A model generated the notes under the pieces. That model searched no databases and was not told the DNA's origin. It saw nothing but the letters and a program-made list of their open reading frames with translations. A DNA stretch of 64,000 nucleotides from Pseudomonas fluorescens (GTDB taxonomy: Bacteria; Pseudomonadota; Gammaproteobacteria; Pseudomonadales; Pseudomonadaceae). Position numbers and translations under genes: made by a program. Within the stretch, counting starts at the first letter, position 1. Every line of letters starts with the position of its first letter. Where the stretch lies: NCBI RefSeq assembly GCF_002837185.1, contig NZ_KZ477986.1, forward strand, positions 297,386 through 361,385, read 5' to 3'. Shown here one piece after another: positions 43,810 to 50,917 of the stretch.

Positions 43810-43839
43810 GGCAATGGCGGGGGTTACCCCGCCATTGCC
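43810..43839. terminator. Bidirectional 13-bp hairpin between convergent genes
   Basis: GGCAATGGCGGGG (43810-43822) pairs perfectly with CCCCGCCATTGCC (43827-43839) around a 4-base loop. It lies 6 bp past the TenA-like stop and spans the last codons and stop of the opposite cyclase gene. No T run follows on the plus side. It probably limits read-through for both genes. Confidence 0.7.
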
Positions 43840-44750
43840 AGGCGATTACGGCCTTCGCGCTTGGCCACGTACAAGGCATTGTCGGCTCGGCGCAGCAGGC
43901 TTTCAGCCGACTCAGCCGCCAGTAACGTCGAGCAGCCGAGGCTTACCGTCAATTCGATTCGCGTCCCTTCTACCCAGTAGTCCTGGGCTTGCGCCGCCTG
44001 GCGCAGGCGCTCGCCGACCATCCGCGCCGCATCGCGGCCGGTGTTGGACAGCAGGATCAGAAATTCTTCGCCGCCAAACCGAAACACCATGTCCACGTTG
44101 CGCAGCTGGCCTTTGATCGCCGCCGCCACGGCGCGCAATACGCTGTCGCCGGCGGTATGGCCATGGGTGTCATTGATGCGCTTGAAGTGATCGATGTCCA
44201 GCATCAACAGGGACAGCGGGTGCATGTGCCGCCGCGCCATGTCGATTTCCCGTTGCAGTGTCTGGTCCATGGCGATCCGGTTGCCGGTTTCGGTCAACGG
44301 GTCGCGCAGGGCGCTGCGGGTGGCGGCGCGGTAGAGCAGGGCGTTACGCATCGGATACAGCAGGGCTGCCAGCAGGGATTCGAGTTGGCCCAGTTCCTCT
44401 TCCGTAAAGCGCTGGTTGCGGCGGAACACCAACTCGCCCAGGTGCTCGCCGTCATGGCTCAAGGTGTAGCTCATCGAATGATGGCCGCGATGGCCGAACT
44501 CCAGGCGCAGGTCACTGGTGACGTGGCGATATTGCAAGGCATCGAGCGGCACCAGGCGTTGGATTTCGCGAAAGAACAGGCCAAGGATGCGTTCCGGCTC
44601 GAGGCTGGTTTGCAATTGCTGGTTAAGTTGCTGGCGAAGCTGGCCAAGGGTGGCGGGGCGAGGTGAACGGAGGGCGGGCTGACCAAATCCCAGGCGTTGC
44701 AATTTGGCACTGTCAAAGTCAATTGCGTTGGTCTGGGTGGGTGTTTTCAT
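43824..44750 (-). CDS. Diguanylate cyclase (GGDEF) with N-terminal sensor region
   Basis: A 308-residue soluble protein. The N-terminal ~140 residues resemble a small GAF-like sensor (LVPLDALQYRHVTSDLRLEFGHRG ... HLGELVFRRNQRFTEEEL). The C-terminal GGDEF domain has DIDHFKRINDTHGHTAGD and the active-site FRFGGEEFLILL, so c-di-GMP synthesis is expected. I place the start at ATG 44750 with GAGG ten bases upstream; ATG 44771 is an alternative. It sits opposite the phosphodiesterase rbdA and the TenA-like gene, so the region holds both making and breaking of c-di-GMP. Confidence 0.87.
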   Translation of the reverse strand: MKTPTQTNAIDFDSAKLQRLGFGQPALRSPRPATLGQLRQQLNQQLQTSLEPERILGLFFREIQRLVPLDALQYRHVTSDLRLEFGHRGHHSMSYTLSHDGEHLGELVFRRNQRFTEEELGQLESLLAALLYPMRNALLYRAATRSALRDPLTETGNRIAMDQTLQREIDMARRHMHPLSLLMLDIDHFKRINDTHGHTAGDSVLRAVAAAIKGQLRNVDMVFRFGGEEFLILLSNTGRDAARMVGERLRQAAQAQDYWVEGTRIELTVSLGCSTLLAAESAESLLRRADNALYVAKREGRNRLAMAG

Positions 44751-45056
44751 AGGTGAACGGCCTCTAAGCACATGACTGTCTTACAGGCGGATGAGAGTGG
44801 CAAGTGCCAGGCGTCTTACTGCTCCTTCAGTTCCGTAAAACAGTAAGGATCAGTTTAAACCGCTTTACGCCGGGTTATAAGGCCGGGGCACTGCCACACG
44901 TCTTGTCATCGCTTGACCTGCTTGAAGGGTGTTAGAGCGAGATTCGTGCCAAATCGTTTTATTTAATAAATAGCGATATGAATCAATTGACTGCCTCGAC
45001 TCGAAAAACAGTCGACAGCGCGTGGCGTCATTTATCTGGCTGGGGCAGTTGAAGGA
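44751..45056. other. 306-bp intergenic region between lldD and the cyclase gene
   Basis: Holds the cyclase promoter region and the lldD 3' flank. It is AT-rich at 44955-44995. A loose inverted repeat CTTACTG / CAGTAAG (44815-44821, 44841-44847) is visible. I find no ORF with a ribosome site and no clear terminator. Confidence 0.5.
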
Positions 45057-46193
45057 TTACGTAGCGACCAGCGTGGAACCGTCAATTTGTTCGATCGACG
45101 TGACACCGGTCAGCGTCATCGCCACGCGCATTTCCTTGGCAAAGATATCCAGCAGGTTTTCCACACCGTTCTGCCCGTCGGCGGCCAATGCGTACACGCT
45201 GGCGCGCCCGAGCAGGCAGGCCTTGGCCCCCAGGGCAAGCATGCGCACCACGTCGAGCCCGGAACGAATGCCGGAATCCACCAGCACGGTGAGGTCATCG
45301 CCGACGGCCTCGGCAATGGGCGGCAACGCCTTGGCGGTAGACAACACGCCATCCAGCTGGCGGCCACCATGGTTGGAGACCACGATGCCGTCGGCACCGA
45401 AGCTCATGGCATCCTTGGCATCCTGTGGGTCGAGGATGCCCTTGATGATCATCGGCCCCTTCCAGAAGTCGCGAATCCACTCCAGGTCTTTCCAACTGAT
45501 CGAGGGATCGAAGTTATTGGCCAGCCAGCCTATGTAGTCCTCCAGATGGGTGGGTTTGCCCAGGTACCTGGAAATATTGCCCAGGTCATGGGGACGGCCC
45601 ATCAACCCCACATCGAACGCCCATTGCGGCTTGGTCATGGCTTGCAGCATCCGCCGTTGCGCCGCATACGGGCCGGACATGCCGGAGTGGGCATCACGAT
45701 AACGCGCGCCCGGGGTCGGCATATCGACGGTAAACACCAGTGTCGTCACGCCCGCCGCCTGCGCGCGCTCCAGCGCATTGCGCATGAAGCCGCGATCCTT
45801 GAGCACATACAACTGGAACCATATCGACTGCGGGCTTTGCGAGGCGACTTCTTCAATCGAGCACACCGACACCGTCGACAAACAGAAGGGCACCCCCTTG
45901 TTCGCTGCAGCCTTGGCTGCTTGCACTTCACCGCGCCGTGCATACATGCCCGTCAAGCCGACCGGGCTGAGGATGACCGGCATGGCCTGCTCCTGGCCGA
46001 ACAACGAGGTTTTCAGGCTCAGGTTATCGACATTGCGCAAGATGCGCTGGCGCAGGCTTATCTCGGCCAGGTCCGAACTGTTGGCCCGCAGCGTGTGCTC
46101 GGCGTAAGCGCCGCCATCGATATAGTCGAATAGAAAGCGCGGCAACCTGCGCTTGGCGGCAGCGCGGTAATCGGATGCGGACGAAATGATCAT
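45057..46193 (-). CDS. lldD: L-lactate dehydrogenase (quinone-dependent, FMN)
   Basis: A 378-residue membrane-associated FMN enzyme that oxidises L-lactate to pyruvate and passes electrons to quinone. The family features are complete: [17 protein letters not shown] near the start, [14 protein letters not shown], the FMN/active-site region [11 protein letters not shown], and the signature block [13 protein letters not shown] with the catalytic His, followed by [24 protein letters not shown] 46193 follows GGAG by nine bases; the upstream in-frame start at 46256 would enter the shared promoter. It is divergent from a LysR regulator gene, which likely controls it. Confidence 0.94.
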   Translation of the reverse strand: MIISSASDYRAAAKRRLPRFLFDYIDGGAYAEHTLRANSSDLAEISLRQRILRNVDNLSLKTSLFGQEQAMPVILSPVGLTGMYARRGEVQAAKAAANKGVPFCLSTVSVCSIEEVASQSPQSIWFQLYVLKDRGFMRNALERAQAAGVTTLVFTVDMPTPGARYRDAHSGMSGPYAAQRRMLQAMTKPQWAFDVGLMGRPHDLGNISRYLGKPTHLEDYIGWLANNFDPSISWKDLEWIRDFWKGPMIIKGILDPQDAKDAMSFGADGIVVSNHGGRQLDGVLSTAKALPPIAEAVGDDLTVLVDSGIRSGLDVVRMLALGAKACLLGRASVYALAADGQNGVENLLDIFAKEMRVAMTLTGVTSIEQIDGSTLVAT

Positions 46194-46245
46194 GTAGAGG
46201 GGCTCCACTCGGCGAAGCGCTCTACGATAAGCAAAATTCTGGCAT

Positions 46246-46264
46246 GATAAAAACAACTTTTATC
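46246..46264. promoter_or_regulatory. Palindrome in the lldD/LysR divergent promoter
   Basis: GATAAAAACAACTTTTATC: perfect 7-bp arms (GATAAAA / TTTTATC) around ACAAC, midway in the 100-bp divergent gap. Size, AT-rich arms and place fit a LysR-type operator controlling both genes. Confidence 0.6.
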
Positions 46265-46293
46265 GCTGCAATCGAGTCGCAAAAGGAATACTG

Positions 46294-47196
46294 ATGAATC
46301 TGCGAACACTGCGGGCGTTTGTCGAAGTGGTGCGTCAGGGCGGTTTTTCCCAGGCGGCTGAAGTGGTGTCCCTGACCCAGTCCACGGTCAGCAAAGCGGT
46401 CAAGACGCTGGAGGAGGAACTGGGCACCCCATTGCTTGATCGTCTCGGCCACAGGAACGAACTCACTGCCGCTGGCGAAATTGCCTACCGGCGTGCCTTG
46501 GTTATGCTTGCTGAGCGCAACGACCTGATAGCCGAGATCAACGACCTGCGCGGCCTCAAGCGCGGCGTGCTGCGCATCGGCCTGCCGCCGGTGGGTTGCG
46601 GCGTATTGTTTGCCGCAATGTTTGCCACCTACCGCACGCGTTACCCCGACATCGACATCGAACTCACCGAGTACGGCAGCAAAAAACTGCGCGAATGCCT
46701 GGAAGCGGGGGAGGTCGACCTGGCGGCCCTGCTGCTGCCCGTCGACGAGTGTTTCGACTACCAGCCCGTGCGCAACGAACCGCTGATCGCCGTGCTGCCC
46801 ATCAACCACCCGCTGGCGCGCCGCGAACGCATCGACTTCATTGACCTGGCGGACTCTGCGTTCATCCTGTTCGAAGCGGGTTTCGCCCTCAACGCGAAAA
46901 TCCTCGCCGCCTGCGAACGCAAGGGCGTTGTGCCAAAGGTAACGGCACGTAGTGGGCAGATCGATTTTATCGTCGACCTGGTCGCCGCCGGCCTGGGCGT
47001 GGCCTTCCTGCCGCGGATGCTGGCGCACAAGCACCAGCATGCTGGCATTGCCCTGATCCCCCTGGACGAACCTCACACCGACTGGCACATCGCCCTGGCT
47101 TGGCGTGCCAGTGCCCACCTGCCACCGGCAGCCCGGGCGTGGCTGGAGCTGGCCGGGGAGCAGGCGGTTTCGACCGGCCAGCCTGTTCAGTCGTGA
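46294..47196 (+). CDS. LysR-family transcriptional regulator, divergent from lldD
   Basis: A 300-residue LysR regulator. The N-terminal winged helix-turn-helix is typical (MNLRTLRAFVEVVRQGGFSQ, AAEVVSLTQSTVSKAVKTLE), followed by a linker and a periplasmic-binding-like effector domain (RGVLRIGLPPVG, then AAGLGVAFLPRML). AAAGGAA six bases before ATG 46294 is a good ribosome site. Divergence from lldD suggests lactate-linked control. This differs from the GntR-type LldR used by many bacteria, so the ligand is an open question. Confidence 0.88.
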   Translation: MNLRTLRAFVEVVRQGGFSQAAEVVSLTQSTVSKAVKTLEEELGTPLLDRLGHRNELTAAGEIAYRRALVMLAERNDLIAEINDLRGLKRGVLRIGLPPVGCGVLFAAMFATYRTRYPDIDIELTEYGSKKLRECLEAGEVDLAALLLPVDECFDYQPVRNEPLIAVLPINHPLARRERIDFIDLADSAFILFEAGFALNAKILAACERKGVVPKVTARSGQIDFIVDLVAAGLGVAFLPRMLAHKHQHAGIALIPLDEPHTDWHIALAWRASAHLPPAARAWLELAGEQAVSTGQPVQS

Positions 47197-47213
47197 CAAA
47201 TGTCAGAGGAGGC

Positions 47214-47241
47214 TTGACTTCTTCTTTTTAATCAGTAACAT
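47214..47241 (+). promoter_or_regulatory. Candidate tRNA-Asn promoter
   Basis: TTGACT (47214-47219), a 16-bp T-rich spacer, and TAACAT (47236-47241) end ten bases before the tRNA 5' end. The spacing is right for sigma-70; the -10 is only a 4/6 match. Confidence 0.5.
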
Positions 47242-47250
47242 ACGGCGCAT

Positions 47251-47326
47251 TCCGCGATAGCTCAGTTGGTAGAGCAAATGACTGTTAATCATTGGGTCCC
47301 TGGTTCGAGTCCAGGTCGTGGAGCCA
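47251..47326 (+). tRNA. tRNA-Asn (anticodon GTT)
   Basis: A 76-nt cloverleaf with encoded CCA. The acceptor stem TCCGCGA pairs with TCGTGGA (one G-U), the D arm is AGCTCAGTTGGTAGAGC, the anticodon GTT is at 47284-47286 in CTGTTAATC, and the T arm has GGTTCGAGTCC. All standard positions fit. Confidence 0.97.
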
Positions 47327-47334
47327 GATAGAGA

Positions 47335-47363
47335 AAAGCCTGCAGCGATGCAGGCTTTTTTTT
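47335..47363 (+). terminator. Intrinsic terminator of the tRNA gene
   Basis: AGCCTGCA and TGCAGGCT form an 8-bp stem around GCGA, preceded by AAA and followed by eight T residues. It starts nine bases after the tRNA 3' end. Confidence 0.92.
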
Positions 47364-47454
47364 GCGTGGGATTTGCCCCGTCAACCAAAGTACACAGCGA
47401 CAATCATTAATTTGATCCAGTGCAGAGTCATGCGGCCCTCACTTACCCCTGCCA

Positions 47455-47577
47455 TCAGTCTCGACGATTGCCTCTTCGAGCGGCCCCAATCGCCATGAAG
47501 ACACAGCCTGGTATCCAAAAACCAGGGTTTGCGGTGCCCAAGCCTACTGCGACTAGCGCCACGCCTACTGCGAACAT
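47455..47577 (-). CDS. Unannotated 40-residue membrane protein
   Basis: Read from ATG 47577 to TGA 47455: begins MFAVGVALVAVGLGTANPGF and ends MAIGAARRGNRRD. Two short hydrophobic segments (residues 2-14 and about 21-34) flank a Gly-Thr-Ala-Asn-Pro turn, and the tail is basic, which predicts a small inner-membrane hairpin with both ends inside. GGAG lies eight bases upstream of the ATG. It stands alone between the tRNA terminator and the TetR gene. I do not know a function. The ribosome site plus clean hydrophobic pattern are the evidence that it is real. Confidence 0.6.
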   Translation of the reverse strand: MFAVGVALVAVGLGTANPGFWIPGCVFMAIGAARRGNRRD

Positions 47578-47662
47578 GATGCGTTCTCCATAACCGAAAT
47601 ATCCACTGACGGCTGAGCTGAATCAGCATTGCCCTTTATAACCGGATACCCGCTGGGTTTCC

Positions 47663-48304
47663 CTATGACGCAACGTTGCGATGGGGCGGGACAGTCGCGG
47701 CGGCGATATCCCAAGTCTGCATGATCTGGCCGATGGCTGCATCGATAACGGCGTGAGGAACGTTGTCCCGCGCCTGGATCGACAGCCCTTGCAGGAAACT
47801 GTCAAACACCGTCGCCATCGACGCGGCGTCAAGGGTGTCCGGCAGGGATCCGCCGCTGATTGCGCGTTCAACGCACGCCACAATCCCGGCCCGCGTGCGT
47901 GCCCGTGACTGGGTCAGCGCATCCGCCACGCGGGCATTCTCGGGGCTCGGCGCGCTCATCACACCGAGTGTCACCATGCAGCCCTTGGGGTGGGCGTTGT
48001 CACACTGCATGCGCGCCGACTGGCGCAATGCAGTCTCGATGGCCTGGCGCGGTGGCAGGGTTTCGTCCCAAAGGCACTCGGTGACCTGGGCGTAGGTCGC
48101 CAGGTAACGCTGCACGCACTCATCGAACAGCGCTTGCTTGGAACCGAATGCCGCGTAAAAACTCGGTGCGGAGATGCCGCCCCCCAGGCCGTCCTTGAGC
48201 TGGGCGAGCGACGTGGCGTCGTAGCCGTGTTGCCAAAACAGGTGCATGGCCTGTTCCACGGCCTGTTCACGGTCGAAGGTACGGGGCCGGCCCATTTGTG
48301 CCAT
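47663..48304 (-). CDS. TetR-family repressor, divergent from an MFS exporter
   Basis: A 213-residue TetR-type regulator. The N-terminal HTH reads GRPRTFDREQAVEQAMHLFWQHGYDATSLAQLKDGLG then SFYAAFGSKQALFDECV; the ligand-binding part includes HPKGCMVTLGVMS, typical of the TetR subgroup with a Cys in that block. ATG 48304 is chosen, with GAGG ten bases upstream; ATG 48295 is an alternative. It faces an MFS exporter across a 121-bp gap rich in inverted repeats, the usual repressor-pump arrangement. The inducer is unknown. Confidence 0.87.
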   Translation of the reverse strand: MAQMGRPRTFDREQAVEQAMHLFWQHGYDATSLAQLKDGLGGGISAPSFYAAFGSKQALFDECVQRYLATYAQVTECLWDETLPPRQAIETALRQSARMQCDNAHPKGCMVTLGVMSAPSPENARVADALTQSRARTRAGIVACVERAISGGSLPDTLDAASMATVFDSFLQGLSIQARDNVPHAVIDAAIGQIMQTWDIAAATVPPHRNVAS

Positions 48305-48330
48305 AGCGAGAGTCCTCTGAATACCTATAT

Positions 48331-48401
48331 AAATACTAGTCGATACATAAGTCGTTGACAACGACTGTGCTCGCCTGCAACATTTGTATCGATCAGTATT
48401 T
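48331..48401. promoter_or_regulatory. Nested inverted repeats, candidate TetR operators
   Basis: An outer pair, AAATACTAGTCGATACA (48331-48347) and TGTATCGATCAGTATTT (48385-48401), is complementary at 15 of 17 positions. Inside it lies a perfect palindrome AGTCGTTGACAACGACT (48350-48366; 8-bp arms around A). All are within the divergent tetR/MFS gap. Confidence 0.65.
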
Positions 48402-48425
48402 AAGTTCGCCCAAGGAGTTTCCCTC

Positions 48426-49643
48426 GTGACCCCCTCACTCAGTTTATCGGCGTCATCCGAACGTCTGCCCATCGGCGCCTTGCTCGCCCTGGCCATGACC
48501 GGCTTTATCTGCATCGTCACTGAAACACTGCCCGCCGGGCTGTTGCCGTTGATCAGCAAGGGCCTGGCGATTTCACCGTCGATGGCCGGGCAAATGGTCA
48601 CCGCCTATGCGCTGGGCTCGGTGTTGGCGGTGATCCCGATGACCATCGCCACCCGTGGCTGGCGCCGACGCAATGTGCTGTTGCTGACCATCGTCGGCTT
48701 CCTCCTGTTCAATTCGATTACGGCGCTGTCGTCCCACTATGGCGTCACGCTGGTCGCGCGCTTTTTTGCCGGTGTGGCGGCAGGGTTGGCCTGGAGCCTA
48801 CTGGCCGGTTATGCACGGCGCATGGTCGCGCCCGGGCAACAGGGTAAAGCGCTGGCATTGGCGATGGTGGGGACGCCGATTGCGCTGTCCCTGGGGGTGC
48901 CGCTGGGTACCTGGCTCGGCGGGTTGCTGGGCTGGCGGACCACCTTTGGCCTGATGTCGGCGCTGACGCTGGGATTGATCGTGTGGGTACTGGTGAAAGT
49001 CCCGGATTACCCGCCGCAGCCCGCGCACCAGCGTCTCTCCCTCGTCAAGGTGTTGACCACCCCCGGAGTACGCCCGGTGCTGGCCGTGGTCATCAGTTGG
49101 ATGCTTGCCCATAACATTCTGTACACCTACATCGCGCCATTCCTGGCACCGGCCGGGCTGGCGCAGCGGGTGGATCTGGTGCTGCTGGTGTTCGGTATCG
49201 CCGCGTTGGCGGGTATCTGGCTGACGGCCAGACTGGTCGAGCCGATGCTGCGCAAGACGGTATTGGTGAGCCTGGCGACCTTCGCGGCAATCAGTGGCGT
49301 GTTCGGTTTTCTAGGCAACCAGCCGCCGGTGATCTACCTCGGGGTGGCGGTCTGGGGGTTGAGTTTCGGCGGTGCCGCCACCTTGCTGCAAACCGCCCTG
49401 GCCGATGCCGCAGGTGAGGGTGCGGATGTCGCGCTGTCACTGAATGTCGTGGCGTGGAACAGCGCGATTGCCGGCAGCGGGGTGGTGGGGGGCGTACTGC
49501 TTGACCGTTGGGGTGTGGCCTCGTTTGCCTGGGTAATGCTGTTGTTGGCGGGCGTGGCGCTGGTGATCGCGTGGTCGGCGCATGCCCATGGCTTCAAGCC
49601 GGGACGGCGGTCTGCCCATGGGCCTGCGGCGGTGGGGCACTGA
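48426..49643 (+). CDS. MFS exporter (DHA1, sugar-efflux/AraJ-like)
   Basis: A 405-residue 12-helix major facilitator. The first repeat has ALAMTGFICIVTETLPAGLLPLI and the A-like motif TIATRGWRRRNVLLL. GTPIALSLGVPLGTWLGGLLGWR is the antiporter-type helix 5 motif. It likely exports a drug or sugar-like compound with proton exchange. I start at GTG 48426, with AGGAG nine bases upstream; an ATG at 48384 lacks one and lies in the operator region. It is expected to be repressed by the divergent TetR protein. Confidence 0.88.
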   Translation: MTPSLSLSASSERLPIGALLALAMTGFICIVTETLPAGLLPLISKGLAISPSMAGQMVTAYALGSVLAVIPMTIATRGWRRRNVLLLTIVGFLLFNSITALSSHYGVTLVARFFAGVAAGLAWSLLAGYARRMVAPGQQGKALALAMVGTPIALSLGVPLGTWLGGLLGWRTTFGLMSALTLGLIVWVLVKVPDYPPQPAHQRLSLVKVLTTPGVRPVLAVVISWMLAHNILYTYIAPFLAPAGLAQRVDLVLLVFGIAALAGIWLTARLVEPMLRKTVLVSLATFAAISGVFGFLGNQPPVIYLGVAVWGLSFGGAATLLQTALADAAGEGADVALSLNVVAWNSAIAGSGVVGGVLLDRWGVASFAWVMLLLAGVALVIAWSAHAHGFKPGRRSAHGPAAVGH

Positions 49644-49644
49644 G

Positions 49645-50085
49645 TTAAGCGAGTTTCACATTCATGGTGATGTGGGCCGTGAACACTTTGACGTCGCCCT
49701 CATCAAATACGTCCACCGGCACAACTTTGTCCCCGGCCGTTTGCCAGTCGATGGCACTGCCATCGGCGACCGCGCGGATGTCTGTTTTTGCCTTGGCCAG
49801 GTATTGCACGGTCATGCCTTTGGGAATCCAGCGGGCGCCGGGGGGAATGGACGCGTCGGTCATCATCCCGCCGGCCAGTTCGGCGGCGTTGCACAACGCA
49901 ATCGCGTGCACCGAAGCCAGATGATTGGTGATTTCCTTGCGAAACGGCACGTTGACCACCGCGTGGTTGGGGCGCAACTCAGCGATCTCGGGCGTGATCG
50001 TGCTGAAGTACGGTGCCATTTGGCAGGCCAGGTTGCTGAACGCGGCAGGGCCTACGCTGTTGAACATGCTGAGTGCTTGGCTCAT
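49645..50085 (-). CDS. Hot-dog-fold protein (DUF4442/PaaI-like thioesterase)
   Basis: A 146-residue DUF4442 protein with a hot-dog fold, beginning MSQALSMFNSVGPAAFSNLACQMAPY. The central helix region NHLASVHAIALCNAAELAGGMM matches acyl-CoA thioesterase-like proteins (NHxxxxH...E), and the rest is strand-rich. The acyl substrate is unknown. AGGAC six bases before ATG 50085 is the ribosome site. Convergent and 1 bp from the MFS gene end, and divergent from a TetR regulator across strong operators. Confidence 0.8.
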   Translation of the reverse strand: MSQALSMFNSVGPAAFSNLACQMAPYFSTITPEIAELRPNHAVVNVPFRKEITNHLASVHAIALCNAAELAGGMMTDASIPPGARWIPKGMTVQYLAKAKTDIRAVADGSAIDWQTAGDKVVPVDVFDEGDVKVFTAHITMNVKLA

Positions 50086-50107
50086 TGGGTGTCCTCATGA
50101 TGGGTTT

Positions 50108-50142
50108 ACAGAATAATATTCTGTAACGGAACAATATTCCGT
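50108..50142. promoter_or_regulatory. Two tandem 17-bp palindromic operators
   Basis: ACAGAATAATATTCTGT (50108-50124) and ACGGAACAATATTCCGT (50126-50142) are each perfect palindromes apart from the central base, with centres 18 bp apart. They share the pattern ACnGAAnAATATTCnGT. They lie between the divergent DUF4442 and TetR genes, close to the former's start, and are strong candidates for autoregulatory TetR binding. Confidence 0.8.
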
Positions 50143-50220
50143 AAATTCCCTGCGTGTCAAGCCAGGCTTTCTCTGCCGCCCGCAGAACCTATAGACTCTG
50201 TTCATTTGGCGTCCCTGTGC

Positions 50221-50865
50221 ATGCATTCCATCGACCTTATCGAGCGCACCTTCCCGGGCCGGCGCAGCGACCTCAAACGCACCATCCTGCGCGAGGCGCT
50301 GGCGTGTTTTAACGAGGCGGGGATTGAAGCGACGAATATCGAAACCATCCGCGCCCGCTGCGAGACCAGCGTGGGTGCCATCTACCACCACTTCGGCAAT
50401 AAAGAGGGGTTGGTCGCGGCGCTTTTCTTCGCCGCGCTGGAGGACCAGGCCAGCCTGCGCGAACGTTATTTGCAAACGGCGGATACCGCCCAGGCGGGGG
50501 TGACCGCGCTGGTGTACAGCTACGTAGAATGGGTGACTGAACAACCGGACTGGGCGCGTTTCGTATTCCAGAGCCGCTTCGCCGTGTCCAATGGCCCGTT
50601 CAGTGACGAGCTGGTTTCACGCAATAAACAACGTAACCAGCAGTTGAAGGATTGGCTGAGTGGGGCAGGGCGCAAGGAGCATTTCAGCCACTTGCCCGCC
50701 GAACTGATCCCTTCGCTGATCATTGGCGCGGCAGAAAGCTACTCGCGTGCGTGGTTGTCGGCGAAGGTCAGGAAGAGCCCCTGGGAGTACCGTGAACTGC
50801 TGGCTGAGGCCGCGTGGAGCTCAATCAACCTACGCGAGAGCCAGGCGGGCAACGTCAGCGCCTGA
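50221..50865 (+). CDS. TetR-family regulator, divergent from DUF4442 gene
   Basis: A 214-residue TetR regulator. The HTH is clear: RSDLKRTILREALACFNEAGIEATNIETIRARCETSVGAIYHHFGNKEGLVAALF. The C-terminal domain is helical with SYVEWVTEQPDWARFVFQSR. ATG 50221 has a poor ribosome site; a TTG reading from 50206 adds five residues. Its likely binding sites are the paired palindromes upstream. The DUF4442 neighbour suggests a fatty-acid or acyl-CoA related signal, by inference only. Confidence 0.88.
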   Translation: MHSIDLIERTFPGRRSDLKRTILREALACFNEAGIEATNIETIRARCETSVGAIYHHFGNKEGLVAALFFAALEDQASLRERYLQTADTAQAGVTALVYSYVEWVTEQPDWARFVFQSRFAVSNGPFSDELVSRNKQRNQQLKDWLSGAGRKEHFSHLPAELIPSLIIGAAESYSRAWLSAKVRKSPWEYRELLAEAAWSSINLRESQAGNVSA

Positions 50866-50889
50866 CCGCCATCCCGCCGGGTTTATACT
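50862..50889 (+). promoter_or_regulatory. Candidate promoter of the YeeE-type gene
   Basis: CTGACC (50862-50867), 16 bp, TATACT (50884-50889), 29 bp upstream of ATG 50918 and overlapping the end of the TetR gene. Confidence 0.4.
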
Positions 50890-50917
50890 GGCCACCTTCA
50901 AACACGTCGAGATTCCC

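Noticed and set aside
47381..47629. 82-codon minus-strand frame near the tRNA
   Set aside because: Arg/Trp-rich text without a ribosome site; a different frame holds the better 40-residue candidate.
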